Source: Isoetes taiwanensis
Taxonomy: Eukaryota > Streptophyta > Lycopodiopsida > Isoetales > Isoetaceae
Reading direction: 5' to 3'
Assembly (NCBI GenBank): GCA_021234155.1
Contig: JAJEKV010000009.1
Location: 13,648,546 to 13,712,545, forward strand
Length of the DNA: 64,000 nucleotides
Shown here: positions 11,227-22,080 of the stretch, piece after piece
Layout of the letters: every line of letters starts with the position of its first letter
Position numbering within the stretch: the stretch's first letter is position 1
Made by a program: the position numbers and the translations under genes
Notes under the pieces: model-generated
What the model saw: the letters and a program-made list of their open reading frames with translations, nothing else
Databases searched by the model: none
Told to the model about the DNA's origin: nothing

Positions 11227-11394
11227 TAGAAATGCTGGCTGGTTATTTTCTGGCAAACATTTTGATCCTTTTATGGTTGTTGATTGAAGATATTTTCGAA
11301 TATATAGAGCTAGAACTGCTGGCCGGATACATTCTTGCCAGCATTTTGAAGTTTTTATAGTTGTTGATTGAAGACATTTCTGATTATATGGAGC
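11227..11394. repeat. 84-bp imperfect tandem repeat
   Basis: Two adjacent units, 11227-11310 and 11311-11394, share the order TAGAA-TGCTGGC, a CATTTTGA block, GTTGTTGATTGAAGA and a final ATATAGAGC/ATATGGAGC. They differ by many point changes. Confidence 0.75.
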
Positions 11395-12295
11395 TACAAA
11401 GTCATTCTCGAAGATACAAAGTCAGAATGGTATCTGCAAAATGGCATCTACAAATTGCATGCATATGAAGGATGAATATCATGTTAGAAGTATCCACTTA
11501 CTAATGATAGCAATGATGGTAGATATCAATGATAGCCTATATCTGCAAGATTTGGTTGCACAATTAGCCTGGCTGCGTAGTGCTAAATGACGTGGCCTAT
11601 GGATTTAAAAGAAGCTTTGGCCTTCCAACAGATAGGATTTAAACAAGGTATGAATTTGCTTTTACCATTTAACCTTGATCAAGTCTGGATTTATGAGCAG
11701 AATTTAAGGTTGTGATTTTTGCTAGATCACCTATTTAAATTCATTGGAGACTATTCCAAAGGATGCATTATGCAAGAAGCCAAACAAGGCATACAAAATC
11801 AAGCACAACTGGTTTTCTTCCTTTGAATTTATTTCGACGGAAAGGTCTTTGAACTTATTACATACTTCTAGTAATTAGATCTGCATCCTATCGTAAGAAC
11901 TCTGCAAATAAGTGAAATGCTGCAATATTTCATTTAATCATTCTATCTATTTGGATACATTCTTTGAGCCCGATCCATTATGCAATATAGACCTGATTCC
12001 AGCTATTGCATTGGCTAGAATAATGTAGATTTGATAATGAAAGTCCTATGCTTAAGTGGCATTCGTATATTGATGTGGTAGACTCTGATTACAACCTACA
12101 TAGTTTAATTACCTCTTAAAACCTTATGAATTCATCTAGTTTGTGGTGCATCACGTACATGATCAAAAATATACGTTGAAAGTCCATATTAATGCATAAA
12201 ACAGGAATAACTTGGTTGGATGATATTCTAGATATGCTGGATTTTTTGAGTATCCTTTGCTTATAATTTAGCTGAAGCCGCATGGGCTGCTTATG

Positions 12296-12632
12296 TGTTG
12301 AATTAAACTAGATTAATCCACCAATCAGTCTGCTTCACAACTTCCGACAGCCTAAGCTTTGCTTAACGATGGCACCTCCTGTTCGCAGCTCTAATCACAG
12401 CCTTGTGCTACCTGACTGATCCTTCTTGTCCGAAAATTGGTGCTGCAATCCGCTTCTTCGATCTGCTCTTCTATTTCCGACGCTTCCCTGCACTTGTCTG
12501 ATCACTGCCAGAGAACCCAAAAGCTCACCCGTCTGTCGCTTTTCCCTGATTATATCTTCTTCTGATATCTCCACCGCTTTCCAATATTCGCCCACGTAGC
12601 CATGCCTTTTAGTATAAAGGCTAAAACCAACA
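12296..12632 (-). repeat. 3' LTR of the Copia element (337 bp)
   Basis: Starts TGTTGAATTAAAC and ends AACCAACA on the plus strand. It aligns along its length with 16970-17344 apart from point changes and one indel. It lacks the 44-bp segment found at 17272-17315 of the other LTR. Confidence 0.93.
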
Positions 12633-12645
12633 AACTCCCCCTTTA
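12633..12645 (-). promoter_or_regulatory. Polypurine tract of the Copia element
   Basis: On the minus strand TAAAGGGGGAGTT directly precedes the 3' LTR, the position and composition expected for the plus-strand DNA primer. Confidence 0.8.
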
Positions 12646-13451
12646 GCCTTTATAGTCTATGCCTCCAAATAGATTCTTTGCTGCCACCAGTTTAGGCTCA
12701 AAAAGGGCCTTCGTTAGCATATCCGCCTGCTGCAGTTTGGTGGGAATATGCATTACGTTTATCCCCCCCTTTTCCACTTCATCTCGTATGAAGTGATGAT
12801 GTATATCAGTATGCTTGGTTTGGGAATGATGGATTGGATTCTTGGTCTTCGCTACCCCGCTCTTATTATCGCAGTATAGTACGGTAGCTCCGCTTGACGA
12901 ATTCCCTAATTCCTCAAGCATTCTATGCATCCAAATTATTTCCGAAGCTGCCATGGATACTGCTACATACTCTGCTTCTGCACTAGATTTAGCAACACAC
13001 TCTTGCTTTTTACTTGCCCATGATATTGCTGCATTCCCGAGTTTGCACAGGTAACCAGATGTAGACTTTCTGTCATCAATATCTCCTCCCTAATCCGCGT
13101 CTGCATAACCAATCAATTTGTTCTCTGTACCTTTTGAAAAACAAACCCCATGAGTTGTTGTCCCCTTTAAATACCTGAGAACTCTTTTCGCTGCTATCCA
13201 ATGCTGCATTCCAGGATTATTGCAAAATCTACTACTACATACATAATGTCTGGTCGAATATAGTTCGCAATGTATAGCAAGCAACCAATCGATGATCTGT
13301 AAGGCCTGGCTTTCATTTCCTTGGCTTCCTTTGGTGTCTTGGACACATATCTTTGCATATTTTTACTCTTAAGGCATTTTCGTTGGATTACACTCAAGCA
13401 TCCTGAATCTAGCCAATGCCCCTTTAATATTTTGTTCCTGAATCTAGCCAA
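12643..13451 (-). pseudogene. Copia RNase H and RT C-terminal region
   Basis: The minus strand reads through typical Copia features: IAAKRVLRYLKGT and GYADAD near 13090-13200, then MAASEIIWMHRMLEEL, the catalytic-region phrase YCDNKSGVAKTKNP, TKHTDIHHHFIRDEV and a terminal QADMLTKAL. In the hallmark ADADW-GGD sequence the Trp codon has become TAG (13090-13092), a TGG-to-TAG change. Sequence on both sides stays in frame. A short duplicated patch at 13420-13480 and a frameshift near 13200-13280 break the upstream part. Confidence 0.85.
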
Positions 13452-13649
13452 TGCCCCTTTAATATTTTGTCCCCTTTAATATTTTGTTCCTTGCTTTCTG
13501 TCCCTTCGAACTTCCATTCCTAGCAATTTCTCCAGATTTCCTAAATCTGTCATCTGAAATCGACCATTCAGCAATGCTTTGCAACCTTCCAGTAAACTTT
13601 TGTCATTGCTCACAATGACACAATCATCCACATAGAGAGCCATAATTAG

Positions 13650-14531
13650 TCATTTGTCCCCATTTCTTTTCATGTACAAATTCCCCTCAGTTTTTAATTT
13701 TGTAAATCCTACAGAAATCAGGAATCTGTTCATGCACAAATACCATTGTCTGGCTACTTGCCTAAGCCCGTAAACTGCCTTTTTCAATTTGCACACCATG
13801 TTCTGATCTTGTTCATAGCCCTGCGGCTGCTGCATGTAAATTTATTCGTCTAAATCTCTATTCATGAATGTGGTCTTGACATTCATATGGTTTATCTCCA
13901 TGTCATTCTGCACGACAACTGCAAGGAGTGTCCTCAGGCTAGTCACTTTGACTATAGGTGAGAAAGTATCCTTATAGTCCACACCTTCTTCTTGGGTATA
14001 TCCCTTCGCAACCAACCTTGCCTTATATCGTTGTATCGATCCATCTGCTTTTCTTTTAATTTTAAAAATCCACTTGCTTTCCACAACGTTCTTATCCTTT
14101 GGTCGCGATACGAGCTCATAGGTGCCTATCCTTTTAAACGAATCTAGTTGATTCTGCATGGCCTCTTTCCAATGATCTGCATTCTTCCCTTCCAAGGCTT
14201 GTTCCACTGTTTCTGGTTCTACTATACAAGACAAAATTTTAGGTTTCCTTGGTCTAGTTGTCTTGCCACTTTCTTTCCTACCATATAATCTTGTATCAAA
14301 TGGAACTTCAGCCTTTAGACATTCTGTATCGCTACGTTGAATTCTCCCACTGCCTTCTGCCACTTGAGGTCCAGCTTCTGGTGCACTATTAGCGCCAACA
14401 ACCTCATGCACCTCCTCTGGCTCGGTTTCTGGTTCATGACGCACCTCCTCTGGCTCGGTTTTCGGTTCATGAGATGCACTATCGGAATCTACGACTTCGT
14501 ACACCTCATCCTGCTTCCCCAGTTGCAGCAT
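13650..14531 (-). pseudogene. Copia reverse transcriptase
   Basis: The main open segment 14531-13842 starts in an acidic, Glu-rich linker with a short repeat (EPETEPEEV-like). It continues into the RT domain: DHWKEAMQNQLDSF, KWIFKIKRKADGSIQRYKAR, LVAKGYTQEEGVDYKDTFSP and then TLLAVVVQNDMEI. An adjacent segment, 13835-13650, carries VCKLKKAVYGLRQVARQWY. The YVDD active-site block would lie just below 13650, where the frame is lost. These are standard Copia RT sequences, and the lesions indicate an inactive copy. Confidence 0.88.
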
Positions 14532-15585
14532 CGGTCTCTACATCCTCTTCACTTTCCAATTCTACATAGACTTCATCGCCCTTTAAAATTGCGGTATTTG
14601 TCTCTTCCTCATTATCTGCTTGATCGCTCGCCAAATATTCTGCCAGTATCCATTCATTTGCTTCATGCTGGCTCAAACCTTTCCTGTCCTTGTATAAAAC
14701 ATTTTCATTAAACACAACATTCCTACTAACATATACTTTACGTGTGATTGGTTCATATAATCTATAACCATTTGTCTGCTCATCATAACCCACCAGAAAA
14801 GTACACGTGCTTCGGTCATCCAGTTTTCTCCTTAACTCTTCCAGTACCATCATACAGGCAAGGCATCCATAGACTCTAAATCGTCTCACAGATTATTTTC
14901 TCCCTGTCCAATACTCTTCTGGCACTCCACCTTTCGCAGCAGCTGTTGGTAACCTATTCTGAATATAACAGGCAGCTGCGACCGCCTCTCCCCATAAATT
15001 GTTCGGCAAACCTGCATGCTTGAGCATAGATCTAGCTGCATCCATGATGGTGCGATTTTTACGTTTTGCTACTCCATTCTGTTGCGATGTATATCTGCAT
15101 GTATACTATCTCCGTATCCCTCATTCTTGACAGTACCTACAAAACTCAGATGATCTATACTCTCCACCAAGGTCAGACCTTAGGCATTTAATTTTTAGTG
15201 ACGTCTCCCTTTCAACTTCCGCAGTATATAACCTAAATGCATCAAACACGTGATCCTTGGTCCTCAAAAAGTAACATTTAGTACATCTACTGTAATCATC
15301 AATAAAAGTAGCAAAGTAAGATTTTGCTCCTCTACTCTCAACCTACATAGGTCCGCAAACATCCGAATGCACCAGTTCAAGCAATTCATGCGCCCTTCTT
15401 CCTTTATTTCTAAAAGCCATTCTATTTTGTTTTCCCAGCATGCAAGCTTCACACACGTCATCAATCTTACTGTCCTCATAATCAAGCTCATTCAAAAGAT
15501 TGTATTTTTGTTGCTATTTTAATGTTGTTATAATTGACATGCGCTAATCTCAAATGCCAAAGCCTTAGATTATCGAGGGGAGATA
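14506..15585 (-). pseudogene. Copia integrase
   Basis: In broken frames the minus strand shows the pre-integrase phrase LWHLRLAHVNYN near 15550. A zinc-binding C-x2-C remnant (CEACMLGKQNRM) lies near 15440. The core region has SYFATFIDDYSR near 15310 and QQNGVAKRKNRTIMDAARS near 15040-15085. In the last motif the catalytic glutamate expected after GVA is lysine (GAA to AAA). The C-terminal part 14889-14506 is open (RRFRVYGCLACMMVLEEL and KVYVSRNVVFNEN). Several stops and frameshifts separate these pieces. Confidence 0.82.
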
Positions 15586-15586
15586 C

Positions 15587-16102
15587 CTAATTGATGGTAT
15601 CGTTGACGTCCAATTCAAATAAATTTCCTCTTCTTTGAGCTTCAAATAATTTAATGCCTCCTCTAATGAATTTGCACCCATACTTATGAAAAAATAGATC
15701 ATATCCATTATCTACTAAATTGGCGACTGAAACTAAATTAAAGAGCATTCCTGGCACAAACAATATATCTGGCAAACTCAAAACATTCTTGCCTTTAATT
15801 AGAATATGCAAACTTCCTTTTCCAAGCACCTTTTGCATTGCTCCATTGCCCATCTGAACAGCTTTGCAATCCACACTTGGCTCAATGCATTTCAGCATAT
15901 CAGGCGAGTTCACTATGGAGACTTCAGCTCCAGAATCTACAATCAAAGTATTGGTTCTATCCAAAATTTTCTTTTCAACATTAATTTTTGAGATGCAATG
16001 CTCGATTTTAGGAAAATATTTGCGTGTACTTACTTCCTCTTCTGTAAGAACTCCCACCGTTGGCGCTTTCGTCTCAGACGTCTCTCCAATTGCTGCCACC
16101 AC
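15587..16102 (-). pseudogene. Copia aspartic protease region
   Basis: An open segment with the protease active-site motif IVDSGAEVSIVN (near 15915-15950), followed by LPDILFVPGMLFNLVSVANL, as in Copia proteases. It is in frame with the upstream gag segment but separated from it by TGA at 16145-16147, likely from CGA in an Arg/Gly-rich stretch. Confidence 0.85.
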
Positions 16103-16144
16103 AGCTTGTTGCCTTCCACGACCAAATAAACTACGACCACGTCC

Positions 16145-16537
16145 TCAATTCCATTTCCCTCGATTCGGACATTCCGCCTTGATGTGACCAAATTCTTCAC
16201 ATCCATAGCACTGTATCTCTGCTCTCCCCCTTCCTCTGCCTCTTTCGCGGCCTCGACCTCTCTCTCCACTTGGTTCTCCTACATACAAGGTCACAGGGTG
16301 TTCCTCTGCCTCCACTGGTACTGGTTTTACCAAAACATCTTGCTCAAGCTCTGTCCTAATCGCTTCTATTGCTTCATCCAGAGTGGATGTTGTCCTTCTG
16401 ACTAACATAGCAAGATCTTTAAATGAAATTTGAAATGCTCTGGTTAAGGCCAATACCTTTTGTTGCTCATTGTAATGTGCTCCAGCTCCCTCCAAGTCAT
16501 GCAATAACAATCTAAGGTTTCGTATCAAGCCCCTCAA
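16145..16537 (-). pseudogene. Copia gag C-terminal part with CCHC zinc knuckle
   Basis: The segment includes LLHDLEGAGAHYNEQQKVLAL and an Arg/Gly/Glu-rich run, then the zinc knuckle CYGCEEFGHIKAEC (C-x2-C-x4-H-x4-C), the nucleic-acid-binding signature of retroelement Gag. A one-base slip in an A-run near 16550 separates it from the N-terminal gag segment. Confidence 0.88.
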
Positions 16538-16947
16538 ATCATCACCCTTTTTGAATTGAAGTTGCGTAATTTCATTACCAGGATATCGATCTGCATCGAT
16601 GTCTTCTCCTCATATCTTTTTAAAAGATACTTCCATATTTCCCTGGCCTGCTTGTGCTGAATTTCAAGCACAATGTTGCCACCCAATTTTGCCATGATTA
16701 TAGCTTTGGCAATCTCCTCCCTTTCGTCATCTGGAATCTGACATTCCTTGGTCTCCTCAGGCCCTGATGCTTCCGCTTTTACTTTAAGTTTGAACGGTGT
16801 TTCCCTTTCTCTGGCTGGATTAACCAAATCCCATAGCTTGTCCACCTTAAGGGCCTGCATGATCTTGGCTTTCCAAAGTTGAAATCCAATGTCTCCATCA
16901 AACACTTCATCACTATTGAGATATGTCAATGCCAATCGGCTGGCCAT
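16534..16947 (-). pseudogene. Copia gag N-terminal part
   Basis: It starts at an ATG just inside the PBS (MASRLALTYLNSDEVFDG) and shows the Copia gag order: QLWKAKIMQALKVDKLWDLV, later EIAKAIIMAKLGGNIVLEI and REIWKYLLKRYEEKT. The frame is lost near 16550 at an A-run, after which the same protein continues in another frame. Confidence 0.88.
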
Positions 16948-16956
16948 ATCTTGCTG

Positions 16957-16968
16957 GATCTGATACCA
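16957..16968 (-). promoter_or_regulatory. Copia primer binding site (initiator Met-tRNA type)
   Basis: Reading on the minus strand, the 5' LTR end is followed after one base by TGGTATCAGAT, matching the start of the usual Copia PBS complementary to the 3' end of initiator tRNA-Met. Confidence 0.88.
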
Positions 16969-16969
16969 C

Positions 16970-17344
16970 TGTTGAATTAAACTGGATTAATCCATTAATC
17001 AGTCGGCTTCACAACTTCCGACAGCCCAAGCTTTGCTTAACGATGGCACCTCCTGTTCACAACTCTAATCATAGAGCTGTGCTACCCCACTGATCCCTCT
17101 TGTCCGAAAATTGGTGATGCAATCTGCTTCTTCGATCTGCTCTTCTACTTCCGACGCTTCCCTGCACTTGTTTGATCGTTGTCAGAGAACCCAAAAGCTC
17201 ACCCATCCGTTGCTTTTCCCTGATTATATCTTCTTCTGATATCTCCACCGCTTTCCAATATTCATCCACGTGTACATTACACGGTTTTGGGCTTTACACG
17301 GTTTTGGACTCCTTGAGCCATGCCTTTTAGTATAAAAACCAACA
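16970..17344 (-). repeat. 5' LTR of the Copia element (375 bp)
   Basis: Pairs with 12296-12632. It carries an extra 44 bp at 17272-17315 that contains a repeated ACACGGTTTTGG phrase. The flanking TTATG at 17345 is the target duplication. Confidence 0.93.
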
Positions 17345-18890
17345 TTATGTGCTTTATTTCTATTTCAAATTAATAGTTCATTTGTTGCTTATGTATGTGT
17401 ACTTGAAGCAGCTAGACCTTGAGGCTTTCACGTATAAACCTGAACATGGCTGATCCTAATTGTTGATTCTAGAACTTTATAATGCTTTAATGGACTGTGA
17501 TATGGTTAATTACGTATTAGAAAATGGTTTGCAAGCCTGGATAGAATACAAGAAATGATAGTTGTTGCATTGAGTAGAGACCATTTGGCCCTACTGCCAG
17601 CTAATGTAGAGGGACTGCAATGTGATTTTCGGATGCATTTAACTCTTAAAAATAGGTGGCAACCTATTATTTTGAGTCCATGAAATCTTTAGTATCTTTC
17701 GATGTGAATTAAAGATGAATGGTATTTGATTCTATTTATCAAATATTCATCGGTGAATTACTGATTTTTTCTTACAAAGGGTTATAGGTGCAATGAATAG
17801 AAAAGGTTTAGGGCATGCACCTTTGTGCATTCACTCCTGTCTACTTTGCTATTGCTTGCTTCAATATCTTTCTGTTGCATGTTGTGTTGCAGGCTACTTG
17901 TTCAATAGGTATATCAAAAAGCTCGAAATTATAAAGACTTAAAAATAATGACTAACCTATGGGTTTTGTGTATTTTGGAAGATCAAAAGATTTTTGAAGA
18001 ACGAGCGTTTTCACAACAAGGAAGTGAAGCTGTTACTGAGCACCTTGCCACATTATTTTCGTTGGCATTGTAAAGATTGTTACATAATTCATGTTGAATT
18101 TAAGCATCATTACAAGCTGTATAATTGAAAATGCAGACATATTGCAAATCGATACAAAATTTAAAATTGCAAACAAAATGCAAGTCTAGACAAAATGTAA
18201 ACAGACGAATAATCTGACAAATTTGGTGAAGGTTGTTATGACGGACTTTTGGAGGATTTTTCTGATGATTTTTTTGACAATTTTTTTGACAATTTTTTTG
18301 ACAAGGATCTAGAGAATGATCTTACAGATAAAAAGTGAAATGCTGAATGCTGATGAAGATGTAGAATTTAAAAACATTGAAGGTGAATCTATATGCTTAC
18401 TAAGTTCTAGACTTTAATAGTGTTTTGTAGGCTCAGGTTTAGGATACCAATGATTGACTTAAATCAAATTGATGCATGTATATTCTGAATTACACATCAA
18501 TTCGAAAATAGAATCAATTTCACTATCTCTCACATTTAACAATTCCACACAATAATTACAGAAGCTAGAAGGTCAGCCAGAGGGCATTGGACTTCTGTAC
18601 TATCACTGAGGTCATAAAACATCATATCTGATACCCGTTCTATGCCTGTAGAATATAACAGATCAATGCTTAGTTTATTCTGCAAAATTCTCTTTTAACT
18701 ATGGTACAAGCTGGTGCACATCTATGACAAGCTCATGTCGAGTAACAGGTTCGAGAACAGAGAAAGGATCAATACCATTAAATGACATATCTCCAGATGT
18801 TCATGTTAACAATAGTCCTCAAGTGAACAAGCTTGTAAAAACGTTTCGCTCAGCGATGACCTTCTACTGCGGTGGCTATGTGTTTCCATT
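17345..18890. other. Noncoding DNA
   Basis: No gene is supported. A short 14-bp-period repeat (TTTTTTGACAATTT units) lies at about 18262-18303. A short open segment at 18724-18921 has no recognisable similarity and is probably chance. Confidence 0.4.
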
Positions 18891-18894
18891 GTCG

Positions 18895-19540
18895 ATCCAG
18901 AGTGTTTACCCTGCATTCTAGAGCATTTACCAGCATTCAAGAGTGATTTACCCTATGTCACATGAGCTTACCCAGCAAGCATTCCAACTATTTTTACTCC
19001 CGGCAGAATGCTTCCTACGTTTTTTTCCACATAAAGTAGAAATAACTTACAACGCATTCTGACCTTTCCTCCAATTGCAGCTCGCCACGTATCACAGTTT
19101 CATTTCCAAGAATATTAAAGGTAGTTTTCTTGAACTTTTTTTGCGTTGCATTCTGGCATTTACCTAACCATTCTGACTTTTTACCTAACATTCAACAACT
19201 TTATTTAACTTTTCGATGGGCAAAATGCATAGTAAATTACGTTACAAAAATGTGAACTTCCCCTCATTCCGGACAGGTCAACCGCACGGACGCTGAATCG
19301 GCGAGAAATAACTATGCCTCCATGCTTCGCGACTTCGGTAGCGCTTTCTCTACCGCACGCGAGAGAAGTTCATTTTGTGTAAAGAATGTCGTTAGGGAAC
19401 ATTCCCCGAATCAGCCACAAGGGCTCGCAAATCGCCCTATTTCGATCTCAGGAATGTCCCCTAAACAAACATTCTTGTATAGGGGAAAATGACTTATGTT
19501 GAATTCTGGGTGCAGAATGTCAGGTAGATTTGCAAGAACA
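18895..19540 (-). repeat. Inverted cluster of GAATGCARGTAAA-type repeats
   Basis: Several copies of the motif seen at 7245-7365 occur here mostly as the reverse complement, for example TTTACCCTGCATTCTAGA and GCATTCTGGCATTTACC. A plus-orientation variant, CAGAATGTCAGGTAGATTTG, lies near 19517. The stretch also contains CATTCC/GGAATG words at 19395-19475. Confidence 0.55.
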
Positions 19541-21830
19541 TGAGTTAAAGATGGCGGATGCCAAAAAACAGATACTGTCCTAAATCTGCAAGAGAGGACA
19601 CGCCACGCGTCATGATGGGTGGGAATTCAACATGTAGCTTTCGTACACGTTTATGTGCATTAAAATCTATCTACTTAAAATGTTTTTTGGGGAGGGTGTC
19701 CTCTTTTTTTTCGTCGTAATAATCGTAATATCGCCATTTTCTGGCCAAAAAAGCGATTTTTGTGACCAGATTTGAATTCCTCCCCAATTATTGCACACTA
19801 TTTCTTTTGGGCAAAACCTAAGCCGTTTTGAAAATAATTTAGATGGTGTTGTAATGCTCGGCCCACAGCATGATCATCCATGTCCCACTGATGCACGCCC
19901 GATTTCTATTATTTCTTCAGGCGAAACTCTAAGTTTTTTAGGCTTTTCTATTCTATTCATTCCATCTAAGGTGGCAAACTACATCATGTAAGATTTTATG
20001 GTTTCGTAACAGCATGGCTTCTGGCTTAGCAATGAACTGCTACTTTTTCCAAACAATTACTATTTGTCAGCAACACCAATCAACTTGAACCTATTGTCTG
20101 CAAAATAGCAAATGAATATGTAGCATAATAACAGGGGTTTTTTTTTGTGTTTTTGTACGCTTTTCACAAAGGTTTGCCTAAGATTTCATGGCGTATTCGA
20201 ATAGATGTACTAATGCGTACATCTAGAGTGCACCATTTCTTAGCCATTGATTTAGCTTTTTTTTTTTCAATGGTCCAACATCCAAGGGCTCACAACAAAA
20301 GCCCTCTTTTTATTTTAGGGGCAGAGTTTTTTTTTCCTTTTTTTAATTTTACCCGCTTTTTTTTTGGCATGCAAAGTTTGAGTCACATATTTTAGAGTTT
20401 TATTTTGTTGTTTGAATGCAGAGACTTGAATATAGGGCAATCTCAATTTTTCCGGCATAGTTCATTGCAGCTAGAAAACTTGCCTTGCCTCCTTTGTGCT
20501 TACACAAGCCACATGAAAGCAGAGCTCATGGGTATGGCCAATCGGTTTTATGAGGGTTTTGTTGGAGCACCGCATCAGAGAAGAGTTGAGTCCTGCAAGT
20601 ATGGAAGTGACAAAGGCGACATGACGTAAACAACTCGCCGGTTAAGTAGTTTTCGAAAACTTTTCTCGTGACCCAAACCAAGAAAGATATTGGTCTTTCC
20701 TTCTACTTGCGGTATGTGTTGCTCTCGCTTTCCATCTAGTTTCGAATTCGAGCAAAGTATTCATACGCCAGCCTATGCCATATCCTCTTCTCGCTGGCAT
20801 GAACCTTCTCATCCTTTTGTGTCAGATATGAACCCTTTGTAGGCATGTTAATGGAATCCCTTCCGCTAATAGAATTTCCTCCACTACCTTGCATTCTAGC
20901 CATGCGGAAATCCTACACACCGCTCTCCATGCACATTATATTTTCATGTCCTTGTATAAAAACAGATTACATGCATTAGGGAGGTCATCAGGGAAGAGAG
21001 GATATCAACATCCTTGTAGAAAAAGCCTCAAATTGAATGGGTGGACATAAGCGGCGGTGTACCATGAGATCGGGATGGCAAATGTACCATGAGATCGATG
21101 GGATCGACATGTTTGCATGACCCGGTGTTCTATAGAAAGTCCATGTGGAAACAAAAAGAAGAGAATACAGATTATGGGCATTTGCAAAAGATCTCAAGCT
21201 TTGTTGAATACATGTAAGCAAAAAATCAAAATTAGGCAAGTTGGAACAATGGCACAAATATGCCGAGAATAAACCTTCCGAGCTTGCATCCAATGCATTC
21301 CAATGCTATCGAGACGACGTTATTATGTACATTCACTTTGTGGCTTCAAAAATCGATCCACCGGTTTGGATCTGCTATAGAATCGCTTCTACCCCATGCT
21401 CGCCAACACCGCTAGCCAATCCGACTTTTCGCAACCATGTCTCCCGAAGCATGCGGTACCATCTCGAATGTTGAAACCCTAGTCCAAGCATGCAAATGCC
21501 ATTTCCATATGTTGAAACCCTAGCATTTTGCCATGTCTAATGTTGAAACCTAACGCCCCTAATTCCAAAAGTGTGGTAAAAAACATTGTTTCCTTATCTA
21601 TTTTTGTTCAAAATCCTTTAACCTTGGAAAATTAAAATGGAACCCTTCCTCACAATATCTACCATATTACATATTCATATTATTACTCGTATTACTCATA
21701 TTATTGCTTGGTTATTGTTAAAATTACTAGTTATTACCAAAGGGGATTATTAACAATTCTTTTTTTTTTTTAAAATTGTAAATATTACATATTAGTTCAA
21801 CATATTACAATGAGACGAAATGGCTTTTTT
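19541..21830. other. Noncoding DNA with a dispersed repeat
   Basis: No gene is supported. The segment 20116-20245 resembles 52738-52860: both have ATATGTAGCAT-ATAACA-GGGGTTT, TTTTTGTACG, GATTTCATG and ATCTAGAGTGC in the same order. T-rich runs at 20250-20375 suggest decayed retroelement tails. Confidence 0.4.
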
Positions 21831-22080
21831 AGGGCCCGAAGGGCCCAAAATTTTTTTTTGTATAACAACTAATACATAAGTACCTTTAACATTAATTAAC
21901 ACAACCATTGGGTCCAACATATTTAAATTAAAATCCCCCTTAAACCCCCTTTGGTTTGGGTGCTTATTCACACGGGGGGTGACTCCGGGCAACGAGAGCT
22001 GTTGGATAGGCATATTCAACCCTTATTCCTTAATCTACACCGTACATAAAGTTCCTCGTTTGTGGGGTATGCAAGTACAC
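21831..22080 (+). repeat. MITE-like dispersed repeat, copy A
   Basis: The segment begins AGGGCCCGAAGGGCCCAAAA and continues through AAATTAAAATCCCC, CTTTGGTTTGGGTGC-TATTCAC, CAACGAGAGCTGT and CTCGTTTGTGGGGTATGCA. The same order recurs at 55189-55325 (plus) and 55431-55620 (minus). No coding capacity is seen. Confidence 0.7.

Larger units (their letters stand above)
10041..12295. other. Noncoding stretch with two local duplications
   Basis: No gene is supported. Two imperfect tandem duplications are described separately (10512-10682 and 11227-11394). A poly-A/poly-T rich patch at 10210-10275 and scattered AT-rich sequence make up the rest. Confidence 0.4.
12296..17344 (-). mobile_element. Ty1/Copia LTR retrotransposon, structurally complete
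   Basis: A 5049-bp minus-strand element bounded by two LTRs that each begin TG and end CA. A 5-bp target-site duplication, TTATG, lies at 12291-12295 and 17345-17349. The internal order on the minus strand is PBS, gag, protease, integrase, reverse transcriptase, RNase H and polypurine tract, which is the Copia order (integrase before RT). Coding is broken by frameshifts and stops. Similar LTRs and an intact duplication suggest moderate age. It inserted into otherwise noncoding DNA. Confidence 0.95.

Noticed and set aside
14337-14711. A 124-codon plus-strand ORF.
   Set aside because: It is antisense to the Copia polyprotein and mirrors its acidic linker.
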